A stretch of 64,000 nucleotides of DNA from UBA2396 sp038042175 (GTDB taxonomy: Bacteria > Planctomycetota > Phycisphaerae > Phycisphaerales > UBA1924), in contig CAYHQQ010000006.1 in assembly GCA_964358855.1 (NCBI GenBank), forward strand, positions 42,459 through 106,458. The letters run 5' to 3'. Of the stretch, positions 60,395-64,000 are shown one piece after another; position 1 is the stretch's first letter; the number at the start of each line of letters is the position of its first letter. The notes under the pieces are model-generated. The model worked only from the letters and a program-made list of their open reading frames with translations. It did no database searches and had not been told where the DNA came from. The position numbers and the translations under genes are program-made.

Positions 60395-60438
60395 TCCTCG
60401 CTCCCGCCGGCCCCGACCGTGCCCTCAACTCCCGCCCC

Positions 60439-60478
60439 CATTTGGCCATTTGGCACCTTTGGCCATTTGGCCATTTCT
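60439..60478. repeat. CCATTTGG octamer repeats
   Basis: CCATTTGG occurs four times with one interruption (CACCTTTGG) just before the UDP-glucuronate decarboxylase start. A single related CCATTTGG lies before thrS near 53498. Confidence 0.8.
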
Positions 60479-60502
60479 CCCCGCGCCTACCCTCTTCTCC
60501 GA

Positions 60503-61477
60503 ATGAGCATCCGACGCATCCTCGTCACCGGCGGCGCTGGCTTTCTCGGGTCGCATCTCTGCGAGCGACTCGTAGGGCAAGGCCACGACGTCATCTGCGT
60601 CGACAACCTCTTCACCAGCCAGAAAACCAACATCTCCCACCTCCTGGGCCGCCCCAACTTCGAGTTCATCCGCCACGACGTCACCCACCCCCTGTGGCTC
60701 GAGGTCGACGAGGTCTACAACCTCGCCTGCCCCGCCGCCCCCGGCCACTACCAGTACAACCCCATCAAGACCATGAAGACCAGTGTCATGGGTGCCATCA
60801 ACATGCTCGGGCTCGCCAAACGCTGCCGCGCCAAAATCCTCCAGGCCTCCACCAGCGAAATCTACGGCGACCCCACCGAGCACCCCCAGCGTGAGTCCTA
60901 CCGCGGCAATGTCAACCCCATCGGCCCCCGCGCCTGCTACGACGAGGGCAAACGCGCCGCCGAAACCCTCTTCTTCGATTACCACCGCTCCAACCGCGTC
61001 AACATCCGCGTCGTCCGAATTTTCAACACCTACGGCCCGCGCATGCACCCCTTCGACGGACGCGTCGTCTCCAACTTCATCTGCCAGGCCCTCCGCGGTC
61101 TCCCCATCTCCATGTTCGGCGATGGCTCCCAGACCCGCTCCTTCTGCTACGTCGACGACCTCGTCGATGGCCTCATGCGAATGATGAACGCCCCCGACGA
61201 CTTCCCCGGCCCCGTCAACCTCGGCAACCCCATCGAGTTCACCATCAAACAGCTCGGCGACCTCGTCCTCGAACTCACCGCACGCACCGACCTCAAGTTC
61301 GTGAACAAGCCCCTCCCCGCCGACGACCCCACCCAGCGCCAACCCGACATCTCCCTCGCCAAAGCCAAACTCGGCTGGGAGCCCGCGATCCAACTCCGCG
61401 ACGGCCTCTCCCGCACGATCGATTACTTCAAGAGCGTGAAGTGGGAAGACTTCCGCGCCCCCACGCCAAATCACTAG
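60503..61477 (+). CDS. UDP-glucuronate decarboxylase (UDP-xylose synthase)
   Basis: 324 residues from ATG 60503. Extended short-chain dehydrogenase fold: NAD-binding RRILVTGGAGFLGSHLCERL and the YxxxK active site in RACYDEGKRAAETLFFDY. The family-specific EVYNLACPAAPGHYQYNP, TSEIYGDP and RIFNTYGPRMHP are present. It converts UDP-glucuronate to UDP-xylose for glycans or the envelope. Length and motifs agree well. It is followed by a hairpin repeat and a sugar-isomerase-like gene. Confidence 0.92.
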   Translation: MSIRRILVTGGAGFLGSHLCERLVGQGHDVICVDNLFTSQKTNISHLLGRPNFEFIRHDVTHPLWLEVDEVYNLACPAAPGHYQYNPIKTMKTSVMGAINMLGLAKRCRAKILQASTSEIYGDPTEHPQRESYRGNVNPIGPRACYDEGKRAAETLFFDYHRSNRVNIRVVRIFNTYGPRMHPFDGRVVSNFICQALRGLPISMFGDGSQTRSFCYVDDLVDGLMRMMNAPDDFPGPVNLGNPIEFTIKQLGDLVLELTARTDLKFVNKPLPADDPTQRQPDISLAKAKLGWEPAIQLRDGLSRTIDYFKSVKWEDFRAPTPNH

Positions 61478-61497
61478 ACCTTGTTCCTTCCCTGGTG

Positions 61498-61553
61498 GCA
61501 CTGCTCTCCAGAGCAGTGCATCCGGTGGTGCTGCTGTCCAGAGCAGTTTCTCC
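61498..61553. repeat. Double hairpin repeat CACTGCTCTCCAGAGCAGTG
   Basis: GCACTGCTCT-CC-AGAGCAGTGC (61498-61519) is a perfect 10-bp stem. A degenerate copy (GTGCTGCTGTCCAGAGCAG) follows about 30 bases later. Between uxs and the next gene; it could stop transcription or be a REP-like unit. Confidence 0.75.
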
Positions 61554-61565
61554 CCAGAGGTGCCG

Positions 61566-63278
61566 ATGCCAGTCGCCAAGAAGCCCAAGCCCGCCCGCCT
61601 CCCCGCCAAATCCGCAGTCCTCATCTCCTCGGGCGATCTCCGCCTCAGCGCAAACGTCACCTGCTGGCCCGCCCAGCGTGAACTCGAAGCGACCCTCTCC
61701 AAAGCCTTCGCCGACCTGGGCTGGTCCCTCGACCGCGGCAGCCCCGCCAAACAATCCGCCGCCGAACCCCACGGCTTCATCTCCTCGCAAAAATACGGCC
61801 GCGAGGTCTTCGCCAGCATCCACCCCAAAGCCCCCCTCGTCATCGCCGAGGCCGTCTGGCAGTACAGCCATCACGTCCTCATCGGCCTCCTCCGCCATCA
61901 AGGCCCCATCCTCCTGGTCGCAAACTGGTCCGGCCAGTGGCCCGGCCTCGTGGGCGTCCTCAACCTCCGCGGCTCACTCACCAAGGCCGGCGTCGACTAC
62001 TCCATCCTCTGGTCCGAAGACTTCACCTCCGCCACCACCCGCAAGCAGCTCAAACAGTGGCTCACCTCCGGCACCATCACCCACGACACCTCCCACGCCG
62101 TCAAGCTCGACGATGGTGCCCTCACCAAAGGTGTCCGCAAGGCCGCCAAGGCCCTCGCCGACACCCTCCGCCACCGCCCCGCCATCATGGGCGTCTTCGA
62201 CGAAGGCTGCATGGGCATGTACAACGCCATCATCCCCGACGAGATCCTCCACCCCTGCGCCGTCTTCAAAGAACGCCTCAGCCAGTCGGCCCTCTACCAC
62301 GCCATGACCCAGGTCCCCGACGCCGAGGCCCAGGCCGCCCTCGAATGGCTCCTCGCCCGCGGCATGAAATTTGAATTCGGCGAGAGTGAACAATCGCATC
62401 TCACCCAGGCCCAGGTCCTCCTCCAGCTCAAGATGTACATCGCCGCCCTCCGCATCGCCGACGAGTTTGGCTGCGACGCCATCGGCATCCAGTACCAGCA
62501 AGGTCTCAAAGACCTCACCCCCGCCAGCGACCTTGCCGAAGGCCTCCTCAACTGCTCCGAGCGCCCGCCCGTCAAAGCCACCAGCGGCCCAAACTCCGGC
62601 AAAGTCATCTGCCCCGGCAAACCACTCACCCACTTCAACGAAGTCGACGAGTGCGCCGGCCTCGACGCCATCCTCACCCAACGCGTCTGGGACTCGCTCC
62701 GCCTCACCCCCGACAACACCCTCCACGACCTGCGCTGGGGTGACTGGGACCAATCCGGCTCCACCGCCGAGTACGTCTGGGTCCTGGAAATCTCCGGCGC
62801 CGCCCCGCCCTCCCACTTCATCGGCGGCTACGCCGGCACCACCTCGCAGCGCCAGCCCCCCATGTACTTCCGCCTCGGCGGCGGCACCGTCAAGGGCATC
62901 AGCAAGCCCGGCGAGGTCGTCTGGTCCCGCATCTTCGTCGATCGCGACAAGGACGCCCACCCCAGACTCAGCATGGACATCGGCCGCCTCCGCGTCGTCG
63001 AACTCCCCGAGAAGGAAACCCAACGACGCTGGACCAGCACCACGCCCCAGTGGCCCATCATGCACGCCGTCCTCTACGGCGTCACCCGCGACCAGATGAT
63101 GGCCCGCCACCAGAGCAACCACATCCAGGTCGTCTACGCACCCGACGCCAAGACCGCCGACCGCGCCCTGGCCATCAAAGCCGCCATGGCCGCCGACCTG
63201 GGCATCCGCGTCAACCTCTGCGGCGAGAACGCCAAGGGCAAGCCCCTGGCCGAGGTCGTCACCAAAGTGGACGCGTGA
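61566..63278 (+). CDS. L-fucose/L-arabinose-isomerase-like protein
   Basis: 570 residues from ATG 61566. The three-domain order of fucose/arabinose isomerases can be read: an N-terminal Rossmann-like part (SAVLISSGDLRLSANVTCWP, LLVANWSGQWPGLVGVLNLR), a middle with VFDEGCMGMYNAIIPDEIL and DEFGCDAIGIQYQQGLKDL, and a C-terminal part (SHFIGGYAGTTSQRQPPMYF, MARHQSNHIQVVYA). Candidate metal ligands are the Glu in FDEGCMGM, an Asp in the DAIGIQYQ region and a His near the end. The substrate is unknown. Its place behind UDP-xylose synthase suggests pentose or deoxy-sugar use. Confidence 0.7.
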   Translation: MPVAKKPKPARLPAKSAVLISSGDLRLSANVTCWPAQRELEATLSKAFADLGWSLDRGSPAKQSAAEPHGFISSQKYGREVFASIHPKAPLVIAEAVWQYSHHVLIGLLRHQGPILLVANWSGQWPGLVGVLNLRGSLTKAGVDYSILWSEDFTSATTRKQLKQWLTSGTITHDTSHAVKLDDGALTKGVRKAAKALADTLRHRPAIMGVFDEGCMGMYNAIIPDEILHPCAVFKERLSQSALYHAMTQVPDAEAQAALEWLLARGMKFEFGESEQSHLTQAQVLLQLKMYIAALRIADEFGCDAIGIQYQQGLKDLTPASDLAEGLLNCSERPPVKATSGPNSGKVICPGKPLTHFNEVDECAGLDAILTQRVWDSLRLTPDNTLHDLRWGDWDQSGSTAEYVWVLEISGAAPPSHFIGGYAGTTSQRQPPMYFRLGGGTVKGISKPGEVVWSRIFVDRDKDAHPRLSMDIGRLRVVELPEKETQRRWTSTTPQWPIMHAVLYGVTRDQMMARHQSNHIQVVYAPDAKTADRALAIKAAMAADLGIRVNLCGENAKGKPLAEVVTKVDA

Positions 63279-63310
63279 CACACCCATGAGTTTCTGGTAC
63301 ATTGAAGCCG

Positions 63311-63949
63311 ATGTTTGATCGCACCGACGAGCTCCTGATCATCGCCGACGGAGATCTCCCGTCCCTGGTCGCCCTCGCCGCCGCAAGGGTCGCCGCCAAG
63401 GGCTGGCCCTCCCAAGGTGTCGACGGCCTGCCCCCCGCCGCTCCCGCCGCCGTCGGAATCGCCGCGACCCATCCCGATCAGATTCGCGCGATCACCGAGC
63501 AGGCCCGAGTCTTCGCGATGCTCACCGTCGATCTCGCCCCTCCCGTGTTTGCCGCCGACTGGCTCGCCGAAACCTCTCTCCTGCTCGCCGCCTGCGCCGC
63601 CGCCGCCGCCGCCGGCCGCCCCACAGTCGTCTGGCCCGTGCAGTACGAGTCGGGCGACCAGATCAGCCTCGATCGCGTGAGCAAGGCCGTCGACCGCTCG
63701 ATCGCCGCGACGCGCCTGGTCCAGATCGACTCGGGCGTCCACGCCTGCCCCGATCTGCGCATCGACACCCCCCTGGTCGACTACACCGATCGCCAGATCG
63801 CCGACCTCGCCGTCGACCTCTCCGTTCCCGTTCACCTCTGCTGGTGGTGGGATAGTCGAAGTGGTGGGGGAGATGCCCATCGCCTACGCCAACGATGGAT
63901 GACCGCTCTCGCGGCCGCCGGGTTCCGCACGCCCGACCGCGCCCTCTGA
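63311..63949 (+). CDS. QueC-like PP-loop protein with degenerate active site
   Basis: 212 residues from ATG 63311. The overall order follows QueC (7-cyano-7-deazaguanine synthase): an N-terminal nucleotide loop, WPVQYESGDQISLDRVSKAV in the middle, then IDTPLVDYTDRQIADLAVDL and the C-terminal helix MTALAAAGFRTPD. The PP-loop SGGxDS is replaced by ADGDLPS. The four zinc cysteines of QueC are missing (CWWWDSRSGGGDAHRLRQRW in their place). So it is probably a non-catalytic or repurposed paralogue. A further gene starts 40 bp downstream. Confidence 0.6.
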   Translation: MFDRTDELLIIADGDLPSLVALAAARVAAKGWPSQGVDGLPPAAPAAVGIAATHPDQIRAITEQARVFAMLTVDLAPPVFAADWLAETSLLLAACAAAAAAGRPTVVWPVQYESGDQISLDRVSKAVDRSIAATRLVQIDSGVHACPDLRIDTPLVDYTDRQIADLAVDLSVPVHLCWWWDSRSGGGDAHRLRQRWMTALAAAGFRTPDRAL

Positions 63950-63989
63950 ACCCTCGCACACCAACCCTCTTGAGCCCCAAGGAGTTCCC

Positions 63990-64000
63990 ATGACCATCAA
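63990..64000 (+). CDS. Start of a further gene, cut by the window edge
   Basis: ATG at 63990 follows AAGGAG by 6 bases; only the codons for Met-Thr-Ile can be read. Same direction as the QueC-like gene. Confidence 0.5.

Noticed and set aside
60425..63302. Long leftward frames (472 and 442 residues) opposite uxs and the isomerase-like gene
   Set aside because: Gly/Val/Asp/Glu-rich antisense artefacts without motifs.

Overview
This window is a GC-rich bacterial chromosome segment that most likely comes from the Planctomycetota, class Phycisphaerae. The evidence is ten secreted proteins ending in a paired calcium-loop, dockerin-like C-terminal domain with the core D-x-D-G-x-x-D-F-F-D-Y-D and a terminal Gly-Cys. 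There are also two proteins with PEP-CTERM-type tails (VPAP...LLGLGG...RRRR), LPS genes (hldE, lpxK), a McsA/McsB pair, two GroEL paralogues and secretin-like and HAF-like repeat proteins. The taxonomic placement is inference; no rRNA gene is present.

Layout. 1-6.5 kb: a truncated secreted protein, tRNA-Arg(CCU), mutS, a thioredoxin-like gene, then two PEP-CTERM genes that each sit behind a clear promoter and a nearly identical 202-nt leader. 6.6-10.5 kb: rpoD and dnaG. 11-14.2 kb: acyP facing a ROK kinase-mcsB-mcsA set, then rpmB. 14.4-18.5 kb: hldE, lpxK, maf and two small membrane proteins. 18.5-22.2 kb: a nitrilase-family amidase, tRNA-Val(GAC), an alpha/beta hydrolase and a GH3-like adenylating enzyme. 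22.2-29.7 kb: a long leftward run, dedA, lipoprotein, HIT, groES, four-helix protein, groEL, dnaJ, grpE, fmdB-like, acpS, plsC. 29.7-35.6 kb: a small-protein/toxin-antitoxin-like cluster, a second groEL with a GGM tail, an ECF sigma/anti-sigma-like pair, a HAD hydrolase and a lone CoA-transferase A subunit. 35.8-47.6 kb: an island of eight dockerin-tailed exported proteins, interrupted by a palindrome-rich repeat region and a Tat-exported beta-helix protein. 47.7-53.4 kb: zinc-ribbon protein, nrdR, a PadR regulator coupled to a HAAS/secretin-N-like membrane protein, and another dockerin protein. 53.5-57.1 kb: thrS, a REP-associated tyrosine transposase (RAYT), and an 86-bp tandem REPIN array broken by a 100-N assembly gap. 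57.2-64 kb: zinc metallopeptidase, two hypotheticals, an ice-binding-like dockerin protein, UDP-glucuronate decarboxylase, a fucose-isomerase-like protein and a degenerate QueC-like protein.

Themes. Housekeeping genes (replication, repair, transcription, translation, chaperones) alternate with envelope and secretome genes. The most unusual non-coding content is (i) the duplicated structured leader in front of the PEP-CTERM genes, with base-pair-preserving differences; (ii) dispersed heptanucleotide arrays (GCACTAG and TGTGCTG families), which usually occur as inverted pairs, in one case bracketing a whole four-helix-bundle gene inside the groES-groEL pair; and (iii) the RAYT/REPIN locus, whose palindromes also supply the last codons of thrS. 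All coordinates and motifs were read by eye from the sequence. Family names rest on motif recognition, not on database searches.
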